This document shows positions 25,914-34,970 of a stretch of 64,000 bases of DNA, in pieces. The stretch lies in assembly GCA_002007745.1 (NCBI GenBank), contig CP019882.1:2666001-2730000 (forward strand). The letters run 5' to 3'. The position numbers were made by a program, and so were the translations under genes. Every line of letters starts with the position of its first letter. Within the stretch, counting starts at the first letter, position 1. A model generated the notes under the pieces. That model searched no databases. It saw only the letters and a list, made by a program, of their open reading frames with translations, and was not told where the DNA came from. Source of the DNA: Mycolicibacterium litorale (GTDB lineage Bacteria > Actinomycetota > Actinomycetes > Mycobacteriales > Mycobacteriaceae).

Positions 25914-26768
25914 TCAGTCCCGCTGAGCGCTGCTCCCAACGGCATCGGCAAGCCGAGTGACTTCGTCGAGATCGGCCACGGCCGGGATGAACACGACCTC
26001 GTCGACACCGATCCGGGTGTAGTCCTCGATCAGTTGTTGGACCGAGGACCGCGATGTGCAGGCGACGACCATCTTCGCAATATGGTCAGGCGCGTGCTGA
26101 TAGAAGTGATGGATATTCGCCAGTCCGATCTCGGTATCACCCAGTGCGAAATAGGCCAGTGCGACAAGGCGTGGGTTGCCAGGTCGCCCGGCCTCCTGCC
26201 AGGCGCGCTTCGCGTCCGCGAAGGCCGGTGCTGTGACAGCGGGGGGCAATGCCCCGCCGATATAGCCGTCGCCCCAGCGGACCATCCGAGGCATGGTCCG
26301 CGCCGAGTATCCGCCCACCAGCACGGGAACCTGCCGAGTCCCTTCTGGGACAATAGGATTGGTACCTTGGCCGCTCCACAGCTTGCGGTAGAGTTCGAGA
26401 TCTGACTCCAGTCTTCTGCCTCGTTCGGCCAGCCCCAAGCCGGGCGTCACGAATTCCTCCTGACGTGACCCGACCCCCACACCGAGCGTCAGGCGCCCAC
26501 CGGAGACGCCGTCGATGCCGGCGATCTCCTTCGCCAATAGGGCCGCAGGCCATGTCGGCGCCAGCAGAACTGCGCTGAGGAGATTGATCTTGGTAGTCGC
26601 TCCGGCCGCCGCACCCAGTGCAACCGTGTCGATGACGCCGGGATACGCGTAGCGCCCGATGGTGGCGAGCGTCGAGAACTCTGCCGTCTCCGCCGAGAGC
26701 GCCCAGCGCGGAATGATGGATGGGGTGACGTTGCGAACCTGGTTTGGCAGCCCGATTCCTATGTGCAC
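25914..26768 (-). CDS. LLM class F420-type oxidoreductase
   Basis: 284 residues. GTG 26768 is preferred because AGGAGA lies six bases upstream and VHIGIGLPNQVRNVTPSIIP is the natural family start; the open frame continues another 97 codons without similarity. Motifs: GRLTLGVGVGSRQEEFVTPG, VPVLVGGYSARTMPRMVRWG and DGYIGGALPP. The luciferase-like barrel is clear. Divergent to a MarR gene 126 bases away, which probably regulates it. Confidence 0.85.
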   Translation of the reverse strand: MHIGIGLPNQVRNVTPSIIPRWALSAETAEFSTLATIGRYAYPGVIDTVALGAAAGATTKINLLSAVLLAPTWPAALLAKEIAGIDGVSGGRLTLGVGVGSRQEEFVTPGLGLAERGRRLESDLELYRKLWSGQGTNPIVPEGTRQVPVLVGGYSARTMPRMVRWGDGYIGGALPPAVTAPAFADAKRAWQEAGRPGNPRLVALAYFALGDTEIGLANIHHFYQHAPDHIAKMVVACTSRSSVQQLIEDYTRIGVDEVVFIPAVADLDEVTRLADAVGSSAQRD

Positions 26769-26880
26769 AAACGTCTCCTGTTCGTATGTCGGGTGGCGGC
26801 ATCGCTCTAGCGAGATGAATCGATGTCGACGTTGCCGGTGCGGCCTGGGCGGGTTCCGGGACGTGGTTGCGACAAGATAT

Positions 26881-26894
26881 GACAGCATGTTGCC
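26881..26894. promoter_or_regulatory. Operator half-matching the MarR palindrome
   Basis: GACAGCATGTTGCC shares 12 of 14 bases with the perfect palindrome at 26917-26930 and lies 36 bases (centre to centre) from it. It ends exactly where the longest MarR open frame begins. Confidence 0.6.
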
Positions 26895-27392
26895 ATGACC
26901 GAGTATACGGCCACTCGACAGCATGCTGTCAATTCCACCGAGTCGGGATGCGTCGTGCTCGCCGAGCTCATCGACCGGATTGGCAAGTTGGCGTCGACGA
27001 TCGAGGCAATCGGAAATGGTCTGGCGCGGCCTAGCGGTCAGAGCCTGGCTCGCTGGCAAGTCCTCGCCGCTGTCGACGCAAAGCCGATGTCGGTGTCAGG
27101 CATCGCTAGCAATCTCCGGCACACTCGACAAAGCGTCCAACGCATCGCCGATCTCCTCGTCGAGGACGGCCTCGCCGGCTATCGTCCCAACCCTGCCCAT
27201 CAAAGGGCGAAGCTGCTGGAGATCACTCCTGCCGGATTGACGGCCCTGCATCGAATGCGTGCCCTATTCGACCAGCTGACGCTAAGGACCAGCGAGGGTC
27301 TGGCAACCGAGAAGCTGCTACTGGCCTGCGAGACCCTCGAGGAACTCCATCAGCGGTTGGAGGCAGAGCTGCCTCAGCTTCCCCATAGCTGA
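26895..27392 (+). CDS. MarR family transcriptional regulator
   Basis: 165 residues from ATG 26895, or 145 from GTG 26955. The wHTH is clear: LARWQVLAAVDAKPMSVSGI, LRHTRQSVQRIADLLVEDGL and PAHQRAKLLEITPAGLTALH. ATG 26895 lacks a ribosome binding site, and a perfect operator-like palindrome would fall inside the coding region. GTG 26955 has GGGATGC upstream and leaves both palindromes in the promoter; I consider it the more likely start. Divergent to the LLM gene, which it probably controls together with itself. Confidence 0.85.
   Translation: MTEYTATRQHAVNSTESGCVVLAELIDRIGKLASTIEAIGNGLARPSGQSLARWQVLAAVDAKPMSVSGIASNLRHTRQSVQRIADLLVEDGLAGYRPNPAHQRAKLLEITPAGLTALHRMRALFDQLTLRTSEGLATEKLLLACETLEELHQRLEAELPQLPHS
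26917..26930. promoter_or_regulatory. Perfect 14-bp palindrome GACAGCATGCTGTC (MarR operator)
   Basis: The 14 bases are their own reverse complement. With the near-copy at 26881 it forms a pair of sites, typical of MarR autoregulation, between the LLM and MarR genes. Confidence 0.7.
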
Positions 27393-27483
27393 AGCCTCGT
27401 TCGAGACTGAGGCGGGGCCTGCAGTTTCGGAAACTTCCTCAAAGCGCCAGACATGAAGCTGCAGGCACGCTACCTATTGACGA

Positions 27484-29586
27484 ATGAGGGCAGGGTTGCA
27501 TGTGGGTCGGGTCGGCGGCTTAGCGGTCGCATTCGGAATTGGAATTGCCGTTGCCGCTGGAAGCGGCACTGCAGCGGCAGCACCGCCCGCCTCGGCGGAT
27601 TCATCATCATCATCCGTCCATCGCGCGGGATCAGCGCACACCGCACGGGCCAGGGCGGACGGCACCGCCGCGAACATCGCCCGCGCTCCCCACACGCGCC
27701 CGGCTACTTCGATCCGAGTCGGTGCAGCCGGAACGGTCATCCGCGCACGCAAAACCGTCACCGACGACCCGGCTGCGCCGTCAGATCTCCCGGCGACTTT
27801 GGCACTGGCGATCGGAACCCGCCGGGAAGGTCTTGCCACCTCATCACGCACGGCGGCGGCAACCGCCAACGCGGTGACCACGGCAACCACACCCGCGGTG
27901 ACCGCCGACGCCTCCTCCGGTGTCCTCGCCATCCCCCAGACGCCGCCACTGGCTTTCTTGCAGCACGTCCCGGTCCTCGGACCGCAGGTCGTCACCCCGA
28001 TCGTGGCGTTCATCCACCAGATCCCCGTTCTCGGCGACGTTCTGCATCCGCTGTTCGGCTATCCGGTGTATCCGGGCGCCTCACCGACTGCCGTGCAAGC
28101 CCGCGACGTCAAGGTGGTCTCGTTTGACGGCACCCAGATCTATGTCCATTTCATGCCCGCTACCGGACTCCAAGCCGGCCAGCAGGCTCCAACCATCCTG
28201 GACGGACCGGGCTTGGGCATGCCCGGCCAGACCAGCCTCGACGGCAGCATCCTCGACGGCCTGCTCACCGATGCGCTGGGTATGCCGAGCATTGTGAGCC
28301 TGCGCGACAACGGCTATAACGTCGTAACCTGGGACCCTCGGGGTGAATACAGCTCGGGCGGACAGTTGGAGATCGACTCACCGGACTACGAAGCACGTGA
28401 CATGTCGGCGATCATCAATTGGGTCGCCACCCAGCCAGAGGTTCAGCTCGATGGTGACCCAGCCAACCTCGACCCCCGCATCGGCATGGTTGGCGCGTCG
28501 TACGGCGGCGGCATCCAGTTGGTCACGGCCGCAATCGACCACCGTGTCGACGCAATCGTGCCCACCATCGCGTGGAACAGCCTGACCACCTCGCTTTACA
28601 AGTCCCAATCGTTCAAGAGCGGCTGGGGAACGATTCTTGTTGCCGCGCTTGTACTCACGCTTGCGCGGACCAACCCGGCAATAATTCCCGCGAGCATCTA
28701 CGGCGATCTGACCGGCGGACTGTCCCAGGCTGACCAGGACCTGCTCGCCGAGCGCGGGCCCGGCCTCCCCGCCAACCTGATCAATCAGATCACCGCACCC
28801 ACTCTGTTCATCCAGGGCACCGTCGACACCTTGTTCACGCTGCAGGAGGCCGACGCCAACGCTCTGGCGCTGATCGGCAATGACGTCCCCACCAAGGTGC
28901 TGTGGTTCTGTGGCGGCCACGGCCTGTGCACGAACAATCTCTTCGACGGCAGCGACGGTGTGATGGTCGAGGAGCGCACCCTCGAATGGCTCGATCGCTA
29001 TGTCAAGGGCGACGACACAGTCGCCACCGGCCCGCAGTTCGAATGGGTCGACCAACGTGGGCAACATTTCTCGTCGGCCTCATACCACCTCACCCCGAGC
29101 GACTCTGTAGTGGCGTCCAGCACCGAGACACGGACCTTGCCGTTGGTGCCGTTCCTGGGGGCCGGCGGGCTGCTCGGCGTGCTTCCCATTGGGTCGGCGC
29201 CGGCTGTCAACGCACTCAACCTCACGACGCCGGCGGCGACAGCGACGACGTACGTTGTCGGCGCCCCACGGCTCACCTTCACCTACTCGGGCACCGGCAT
29301 AGGTGACCACCTCTACGCCCAGCTCGTCGACGATTCCACCGGCCAGGTGCTGGGCAATCAGGTCACTCCGATCCTGGTGACACTGGACGGAACCGAGCGC
29401 ACCGTGAGCGTCCCACTGGAGATGGTGGCGCAGACGCTCAATCCCGGCCAGAAGGTCACGCTTCAGCTGTTCGGGTCGTCGGCTGCCTACCGCGCCGTGG
29501 GGGCACTGGGCGCCCTCACCGTGTCGAACATGCAGTTGACGCTGCCGACTGTCGACCCGGCGAGTATCACTGCCGAAGTGGTCTAG
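27484..29586 (+). CDS. Secreted alpha/beta hydrolase, X-Pro dipeptidyl-peptidase (S15/CocE)-like
   Basis: 700 residues. The start is hydrophobic and small-residue rich (GGLAVAFGIGIAVAAGSGTA, then AAAAPPASA), like a signal peptide, followed by a low-complexity Ala/Thr linker to about residue 155. The hydrolase domain has VVTWDPRGEYSSGGQLEIDS, the nucleophile motif GMVGASYGGGIQLV, the acid in FIQGTVDTLFTLQEAD and the His in CGGHGLC. A C-terminal beta region resembles the non-catalytic X-Pro peptidase domain. Long mycobacterial proteins of this kind are exported esterase/peptidase-like enzymes. Substrate unknown. It follows the MarR gene by 92 bases. Confidence 0.82.
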   Translation: MRAGLHVGRVGGLAVAFGIGIAVAAGSGTAAAAPPASADSSSSSVHRAGSAHTARARADGTAANIARAPHTRPATSIRVGAAGTVIRARKTVTDDPAAPSDLPATLALAIGTRREGLATSSRTAAATANAVTTATTPAVTADASSGVLAIPQTPPLAFLQHVPVLGPQVVTPIVAFIHQIPVLGDVLHPLFGYPVYPGASPTAVQARDVKVVSFDGTQIYVHFMPATGLQAGQQAPTILDGPGLGMPGQTSLDGSILDGLLTDALGMPSIVSLRDNGYNVVTWDPRGEYSSGGQLEIDSPDYEARDMSAIINWVATQPEVQLDGDPANLDPRIGMVGASYGGGIQLVTAAIDHRVDAIVPTIAWNSLTTSLYKSQSFKSGWGTILVAALVLTLARTNPAIIPASIYGDLTGGLSQADQDLLAERGPGLPANLINQITAPTLFIQGTVDTLFTLQEADANALALIGNDVPTKVLWFCGGHGLCTNNLFDGSDGVMVEERTLEWLDRYVKGDDTVATGPQFEWVDQRGQHFSSASYHLTPSDSVVASSTETRTLPLVPFLGAGGLLGVLPIGSAPAVNALNLTTPAATATTYVVGAPRLTFTYSGTGIGDHLYAQLVDDSTGQVLGNQVTPILVTLDGTERTVSVPLEMVAQTLNPGQKVTLQLFGSSAAYRAVGALGALTVSNMQLTLPTVDPASITAEVV

Positions 29587-29673
29587 CCCTCACTGACGGA
29601 CGCTCACACTGACCGAGGCGCCGGCGCGTGTGATTCCCGCCGAAGCAGTACGTCCAGGCGCCACAAGACTGGC

Positions 29674-31788
29674 TCAGATCCGATCGTGATCTCGTTGTCC
29701 TGCAGGCAGTGTGGAGGATCCGGCTGGTGGCTCTACGCCGAGCAGTTGTTGTGCGGTGCGGGCAATGTTCTCAGCGGTGAAGCCGAAATGCCGGTTGAGA
29801 TCCGGCCCCGGGCCGGAGGCGCCGAAGCCGTTCATCGCGATGATGCGGCCCGACGGTCCCACGTGACGTTCCCAACCGAACCCGGTGGCCGCTTCAACGC
29901 TGACCCGAGCGGTCACGTGGGGCGGCAGAACTGCGTTGCGATACTGCTGATCCTGTGCTTCGAACAACGCCCATGACGGCATGCTCACGACTCGGACACC
30001 GATCCCGGCTTCCGAGAGCAGGTCTCGAGCATTCAGCGCCAGGGCAACTTCGCTGCCGGAGGCGATGATCACGACATCGAGCGTTGCATCGCCGGGCGGG
30101 TCGGCCATCACGTATGCACCGCGAGACAGCCCGGCTGCCGTCGACGCAGCTGTTCGCTCGAGAATCGGCAGGTCCTGTTTCGACAGGATGAGCGCGACGG
30201 GGCGATCGGTGACCGACATGATGACCCGCCAGGCTTCAGTGACCTCGTTGGCGTCGGCCGGCCGTAAGTCGATCAGTCCGGGGATGGCCCGCAGCGATGC
30301 GAGATGTTCGACCGGCTGGTGAGTGGGCCCGTCCTCCCCCATCCCAATGGAGTCGTGGGTGTAGATGTGAATGACCGGCTGTCGCATCAACGCGCCGAGG
30401 CGCAGGGGCCCTCGCTGGAAGTCGGAGAACACCAGAAAGCCGGCTTGGAAGGGTCGCAGGCCACACAACGCCAGCCCGTTGGCTGCGGCAGCGGCCGCAG
30501 CCTCGCGGACCCCGAAGTGCACGTTCTGCCCGCAGTAGTCGGTCGGACTGAAGTGTCCGGCATCGCCGTCGATGGCGGTCTTGGTGGAAGGGGCCAGATC
30601 AGACGCCCCACCGATCAGCCAGGGCACCGCGGCGGCGACGGTGTTGAGCGCGCGGTGATTGGCGACGCGACCGGCCATTGGACCATCGGCGGTGACGTAT
30701 GCGGGGAGCCCGTCGTCCCATCCCTTTCGCGGGGTCCGGGTGAGCATCGAATCGAGTTCCTCCGCCAACGACGGATGGACACTTCGGTAGCGGGCCAGCG
30801 CAGTGTCCCACGCACGCCGCACCCGTGCGCCGCGGGCACCGATGCCCAGCGCGAACTGCTCGTAAGCGATTTCCGGCACCAGGAACTCGGCGTCCGGTGG
30901 CCATCGGTAGAACCGTTTCGCCGCGCGCGCCTCGTCAGTTCCCAGCGGCTCGCTGTGTGCGGCGGCGGTGCCTTGCTTTGTCGGAGCTCCGTATCCGATG
31001 ATGCTGCGGACGACGATGAGCATCGGTGACCCGGAGTGGCAACGGAACTGGTCGAACGCCCGTTGCAGCGCGGCGGTGTCGTTGGCGTCGGCAACGGAGG
31101 TGACGGTCCAGCCGTAGGCCCGGAACCGGGTAGCGACGTCCTCGGTGAATGCCAGTGACGTGTCGCCCTCGATGGTGATGGCGTTGCTGTCGTAGATCCA
31201 GCAGAGGTTGTCCAGTCGGAGGTGGCCGGCGAGAGACGCCGCCTCCTGAGCGATACCCTCCATCATGTCGCCGTCACCGGCCAAGGCGTAGACGCGGTAG
31301 TCGAAGAGGTCGAAGCCTGGTCGATTGAACTGCGCCGCTTGCCACTTCGCTGCCATCGCCATGCCAACGCTGGTCGCCACACCGGTTCCTAGTGGGCCGG
31401 TGGTGCATTCGATCCCGTCGGCAAGTCCGTATTCTGGGTGGCCTGCGCACGGGCTGCCGAGACGACGGAAGCGACGAATGTCGTCGAGCTCGACCGACAT
31501 TCCGTTACGGTTGGTGCTGCGAACTCCGGCGAGGTGTAACAACGCGTACAGCAACATCGAGGCGTGCCCAGCTGACAGCACGAACCGGTCGCGGTTGATC
31601 CAGGCTGGATCGGTGACGTCGTAGTTCAGAATGTGGTTCCACAGCGTATAGCCCACCGGCGCCATGGCGATTGCGGCCCCGGGGTGACCCGACTTCGCCT
31701 GGGCGATGGCATCGATGACCAGGGTGCGGATCGTGTCGATGGCGACGGTGTCGGCGTCGACGGCCAGCTCGGTGTCCAGATCAGTCAT
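29674..31788 (-). CDS. Transketolase
   Basis: 704 residues from ATG 31788 with AAGGAAA upstream. The thiamine diphosphate motif reads YALAGDGDMMEGIAQEAASL and then NLCWIYDSNAITIEGD; the active-site region HPEYG...TTGPLGTGVATSVGMAMA and DSIGMGEDGPTHQPVEHLAS are canonical. A complete two-domain enzyme, presumably a paralogue of the housekeeping copy. It is the last gene of hyi-garR-tkt, 55 bases after garR. Transketolases accept hydroxypyruvate as ketol donor in an irreversible reaction, which fits its partners; that use here is inference. Confidence 0.92.
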   Translation of the reverse strand: MTDLDTELAVDADTVAIDTIRTLVIDAIAQAKSGHPGAAIAMAPVGYTLWNHILNYDVTDPAWINRDRFVLSAGHASMLLYALLHLAGVRSTNRNGMSVELDDIRRFRRLGSPCAGHPEYGLADGIECTTGPLGTGVATSVGMAMAAKWQAAQFNRPGFDLFDYRVYALAGDGDMMEGIAQEAASLAGHLRLDNLCWIYDSNAITIEGDTSLAFTEDVATRFRAYGWTVTSVADANDTAALQRAFDQFRCHSGSPMLIVVRSIIGYGAPTKQGTAAAHSEPLGTDEARAAKRFYRWPPDAEFLVPEIAYEQFALGIGARGARVRRAWDTALARYRSVHPSLAEELDSMLTRTPRKGWDDGLPAYVTADGPMAGRVANHRALNTVAAAVPWLIGGASDLAPSTKTAIDGDAGHFSPTDYCGQNVHFGVREAAAAAAANGLALCGLRPFQAGFLVFSDFQRGPLRLGALMRQPVIHIYTHDSIGMGEDGPTHQPVEHLASLRAIPGLIDLRPADANEVTEAWRVIMSVTDRPVALILSKQDLPILERTAASTAAGLSRGAYVMADPPGDATLDVVIIASGSEVALALNARDLLSEAGIGVRVVSMPSWALFEAQDQQYRNAVLPPHVTARVSVEAATGFGWERHVGPSGRIIAMNGFGASGPGPDLNRHFGFTAENIARTAQQLLGVEPPAGSSTLPAGQRDHDRI

Positions 31789-31843
31789 CGTCTTTCCTTC
31801 GTGTCCGATGGGTATGTGCCGGCGGGTGGGGCGACGAAGCCCG

Positions 31844-32749
31844 TCACGCCGTCGATGCGCCGGAGAGCCGCTCGACGAGCCGGAACAATGCAGAGTGGTC
31901 GAGGTCGCCGTCGCCTTGTGCACGGGCGGACGACATCAGCTGTGCCACTACAGCGCCCAGTGGACTGGCCGATCCGGCTGCGCGGGCAGCGGTGGTGAAG
32001 ATGCCGAGATCCTTGTCGTGCAGCGCAATTCGAAAGCCAGGTGCGAACTGCCTGGCCACCATCGACCTCGCCTTGCGTGCCATCACCGTGCTGCCGGCCA
32101 AGCCGGCCTCGAGTACGGCGATCGCCGACTCGGTGTCGACCTGCTGAGCTTCGAGGAAGACCAACGCTTCGGCGAGTAGTTCGATATTGCCGGCCACGAT
32201 CAATTGGTTGGCAGCCTTGACCGTTTGGCCGGATCCGACGGCTCCGACATGGACGATGGTCTTGCCCAGGTGTGCGAGCACCGGCTTGGCATCAGCCACG
32301 ACGTCCGCGGGGCCGCCCACCATGATCGACAGCGTGCCGTCGATCGCCGCTTGCTCTCCGCCGCTGACCGGGGCGTCGAGGAAGCGAAGTCCGCGTTTGT
32401 CCGCCGCTTCTCCGATAGCGCGCGCGCAGTCGGGCCGGATGCTGCTCATATCGATGAAGAGCGCGCCTGGCCGGGCAGCCTCCAGCACACCTCCGGACCC
32501 GAGCGCCACACTTTCGACGTCCGGGGAATCAGGCAACATCGTGATGACGAGATCGGCGTCGCGGACAGCTTCGGCGACGGTTGTTGCGGCCCGCAGGCCG
32601 TGGGGCACTAGTTGGTCGATCTTGGCCGGGGTGCGGCTGTATCCGACGACGTCGAATCCCGCGGCGCACAGGTTCGCCGCCATCGGCGAGCCCATGATTC
32701 CCAGGCCGATGAACCCGATCGTCGTGTCGCGGGATTGTCGGGTGCTCAT
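31844..32749 (-). CDS. garR: 2-hydroxy-3-oxopropionate (tartronate semialdehyde) reductase-like
   Basis: 301 residues. Beta-hydroxyacid dehydrogenase family: IGFIGLGIMGSPMAANLCAA at the N-terminus, the substrate motif FLDAPVSGGEQAAIDGTLSI, and the catalytic Lys in GSGQTVKAANQLIV. The order with hydroxypyruvate isomerase points to GarR/GlxR: reduction of tartronate semialdehyde to D-glycerate with NAD(P)H. Its ATG overlaps the hyi stop by one base (TGATG), so translation is coupled. Other 3-hydroxyisobutyrate-type dehydrogenases are possible from sequence alone. Confidence 0.85.
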   Translation of the reverse strand: MSTRQSRDTTIGFIGLGIMGSPMAANLCAAGFDVVGYSRTPAKIDQLVPHGLRAATTVAEAVRDADLVITMLPDSPDVESVALGSGGVLEAARPGALFIDMSSIRPDCARAIGEAADKRGLRFLDAPVSGGEQAAIDGTLSIMVGGPADVVADAKPVLAHLGKTIVHVGAVGSGQTVKAANQLIVAGNIELLAEALVFLEAQQVDTESAIAVLEAGLAGSTVMARKARSMVARQFAPGFRIALHDKDLGIFTTAARAAGSASPLGAVVAQLMSSARAQGDGDLDHSALFRLVERLSGASTA

Positions 32750-33609
32750 CAGATCACCTCTGCACGAGCCGTGTCGGCAGGTCGGCCGAACGATGGTTCC
32801 AATCGTTGCAGCCAGTTCAGACCGGAGACGGTGTCTGCGGTAGGGATGTACTCGAGGCCGAGACCGCCGGTGTATCCCGATTTCGCCAGCAGATCGACTA
32901 GTTCGACGATGCGCACCGCTCCGGTGCCTGGTTCGTGACGGCCCGGCGCGTCTGCCAGCTGCACATGCCCGATCGAATCGACGTGCTCGGTGATCACGCG
33001 GGTGACGTCGTCTCCGTTGACAGTCAAATGGTAGAGATCAGCCAGGAGGGCAACGTGACCCTGACGTGTCCTCTCCCGGACACCGCGGACCACGCTGAGC
33101 GCGTCGTCGGCCACTTTGAGTGGATAGGCGGGCACCCCGCTCACCGGCTCAATCAGGACGGTCGCCCCGATCACGTCGGCCTGTTCGGTCGCCGCAGCCA
33201 ACGCATCGAGAGCGGCTTCGTCCTGTTGCACGGCAGCGAGCCCGGTCAACCGGTTGCCGTACAGAGCGTTGAACCCGCGCACACCCAGCCGAGCGCCGAT
33301 GTCCACGGCGAGGGCGACGCTGTCGTCGAATTCGCTTCGGCGCGCCGGATGCGAAAGGACACCTCGGTCACCGGCAGCCATGTTGCCCGCGAAGAAGTTC
33401 AGCCCGCGCAGCGCCACACCCGCGTCGATGACCGACGCGACGAAGGCGTCGACTTCCGCGGTGGCGGGAGACGCACCGGTGAAGGGCCACCAGCATTCGA
33501 TCGCCTCGAACCCCGCCGCAGCTGCGGCGGCGGGCCGGCGTTCGAAGGGCACTTCGCTGAACAGTAGGGAGATGTTGGCCTGCGAGTTCGACCACAATGC
33601 GGGGACCAA
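32749..33609 (-). CDS. hyi: Hydroxypyruvate isomerase
   Basis: 286 residues from TTG 33609. The TIM-barrel family pattern fits: SEVPFERRPAAAAAAGFEAI followed by ECWWPF, LRGLNFFAGNMAAGDRGVLS, TVLIEPVSGVPAYPL, LLADLYHLTVNGDDVTRVI and IGHVQLADAPGRHEPGTGAV. Interconverts hydroxypyruvate and tartronate semialdehyde, feeding GarR. The start is uncertain: GTG 33642 is an alternative, but it overlaps an inverted repeat that looks like an operator. The open frame extends to 33909 through the LysR promoter, which is not credible. First gene of the operon. Confidence 0.85.
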   Translation of the reverse strand: MVPALWSNSQANISLLFSEVPFERRPAAAAAAGFEAIECWWPFTGASPATAEVDAFVASVIDAGVALRGLNFFAGNMAAGDRGVLSHPARRSEFDDSVALAVDIGARLGVRGFNALYGNRLTGLAAVQQDEAALDALAAATEQADVIGATVLIEPVSGVPAYPLKVADDALSVVRGVRERTRQGHVALLADLYHLTVNGDDVTRVITEHVDSIGHVQLADAPGRHEPGTGAVRIVELVDLLAKSGYTGGLGLEYIPTADTVSGLNWLQRLEPSFGRPADTARAEVI

Positions 33610-33634
33610 GGCGTACTCATTTCGGATCAGGTTG

Positions 33635-33655
33635 GGCTGCACGACAAGTGCAGCC
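33635..33655. promoter_or_regulatory. Inverted repeat in the hyi/LysR divergent region
   Basis: GGCTGCAC (33635-33642) and GTGCAGCC (33648-33655) are exact reverse complements around five bases. The position between the divergent hyi operon and the LysR gene suits a LysR binding site, though a leader hairpin for hyi is also possible. Confidence 0.5.
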
Positions 33656-33787
33656 GGGCGGCCGCTTCCGGCAGGCCGCGACGTTGTCGACAGTAGACAC
33701 GCCCGGCGGGCATAACAATGACGGACACCTCGTGCAATTATTCGTCGTCGCCGAACAGTTTGACGTTCGAGGGCGTAGCCTTCCGCC

Positions 33788-34714
33788 ATGACACCCAACA
33801 TCACTCTGCGACAGTTGCGTGCGTTCCTCACGGTGGCCGAGCACCGCAGCTTCTCCCGCGCCGCCGAGCAATTGGTGGTATCCAACCCGTGGTTGAGTGA
33901 AACCATCAAAGATCTCGAGCGTCAGCTCAAGTGTCAGCTGTTCGCGCGCACCACCCGCTCAGTGGAACTGACCGAGGCCGGGGTTGTCTTCTCCTGCCTC
34001 GCCGCCCAGGTTCTCGACGACCTCGATGCGGCGATCAAGACCGCCCAGCGCACCGCCGACCGTGACGGTTCCGCGCTGACGCTGGGCTACACGATCGGCG
34101 CCGGACTGGAAGTCATTCCCTGGCTGCTACGGACGTACGCGGCGGAATACCCCCAGCGACTTCTGCGGTCGGTTGAGTACGACTTCACCGATCCCACCGC
34201 CGGGTTGCGAGACTCATCGGTGCACGCGGCGATCATTCGGCCGCCGACCGGACTGGCGGGCCTCACCACCCTGGAGTTACTCAGCGAAGACCGAGTCGCG
34301 TGCCTTCCCGACGGACATCCGCTGGCTGCGCAGGAAACCGTGTGCGTTGCCGACCTACTCAAGGAACCGATCATCGCCGCCCCCAAGGCGCCCGGACCGT
34401 GGCGGGATTACTGGTTGCTGGGCGAGTACCGCACCACGCCGGCGCCGGTCGTCGAAGAAGCCAGCACCCGCGACGCGGAGTTGCACCTGGTCTCCTGTGG
34501 TGTCGGCATCAGTGTCACATCGGCTGGTGCGCAACGCTTTTACTCGCGTCCGGGGGTCGCGTTCCGGCGTATCCGAGACATCCCGCCGTGTGTGGTGGCA
34601 CTCGCCTGGTGGCCCGAGCACACCGCGAAGGTCGCTGATCTGGTTGCGATCGCCACCGGCTTCAGCGCTGTCGCTGAGGGGCTCAAGCAAGCCAACCGAC
34701 TTGCCATCCCCTGA
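33788..34714 (+). CDS. LysR family transcriptional regulator of the carbohydrate locus
   Basis: 308 residues. HTH: ITLRQLRAFLTVAEHRSFSR, LVVSNPWLSETIKDLERQLK and CQLFARTTRSVELTEAGVVF. The effector domain includes LTLGYTIGAGLEVIPWLLRT. It is divergent from hyi-garR-tkt and lies upstream of the permease operon, so it may control both. A hairpin terminator follows its stop. Confidence 0.92.
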   Translation: MTPNITLRQLRAFLTVAEHRSFSRAAEQLVVSNPWLSETIKDLERQLKCQLFARTTRSVELTEAGVVFSCLAAQVLDDLDAAIKTAQRTADRDGSALTLGYTIGAGLEVIPWLLRTYAAEYPQRLLRSVEYDFTDPTAGLRDSSVHAAIIRPPTGLAGLTTLELLSEDRVACLPDGHPLAAQETVCVADLLKEPIIAAPKAPGPWRDYWLLGEYRTTPAPVVEEASTRDAELHLVSCGVGISVTSAGAQRFYSRPGVAFRRIRDIPPCVVALAWWPEHTAKVADLVAIATGFSAVAEGLKQANRLAIP

Positions 34715-34739
34715 ATCTGCGGGTCGGTCCATCGCCCGT

Positions 34740-34767
34740 TCGCCGGTGCCCTCCGGCGCACCGGCGA
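34740..34767. terminator. Hairpin after the LysR gene
   Basis: TCGCCGGTGC (34740-34749) pairs exactly with GCACCGGCGA (34758-34767) over an eight-base loop, 26 bases after the LysR stop. No T-run follows, as is common in mycobacteria. Confidence 0.5.
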
Positions 34768-34774
34768 GCCGAAA

Positions 34775-34793
34775 TATTCGGCAGACCCGAATA
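34775..34793. promoter_or_regulatory. Inverted repeat TATTCGG-N5-CCGAATA upstream of the permease operon
   Basis: Seven-base exact arms around CAGAC, about 180 bases upstream of the permease start. Size and A+T-rich ends suit an operator. No second copy was seen. Confidence 0.4.
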
Positions 34794-34970
34794 ACCAACC
34801 GCCAGGTTCGTCATTGTGCGTGAGGTTGCGCGGTCGTACGGTCAAAGCCACTCCGATCAGTGGGTTCCTCGCAACGTCGCGTTGGCGTAACAGTCACCGA
34901 TTAGGTGCCAAGCCGTACCCCGACTGGCGACCCTTTTGGCCTACGGGCCTCCGCACGAGAGATGGGAATC

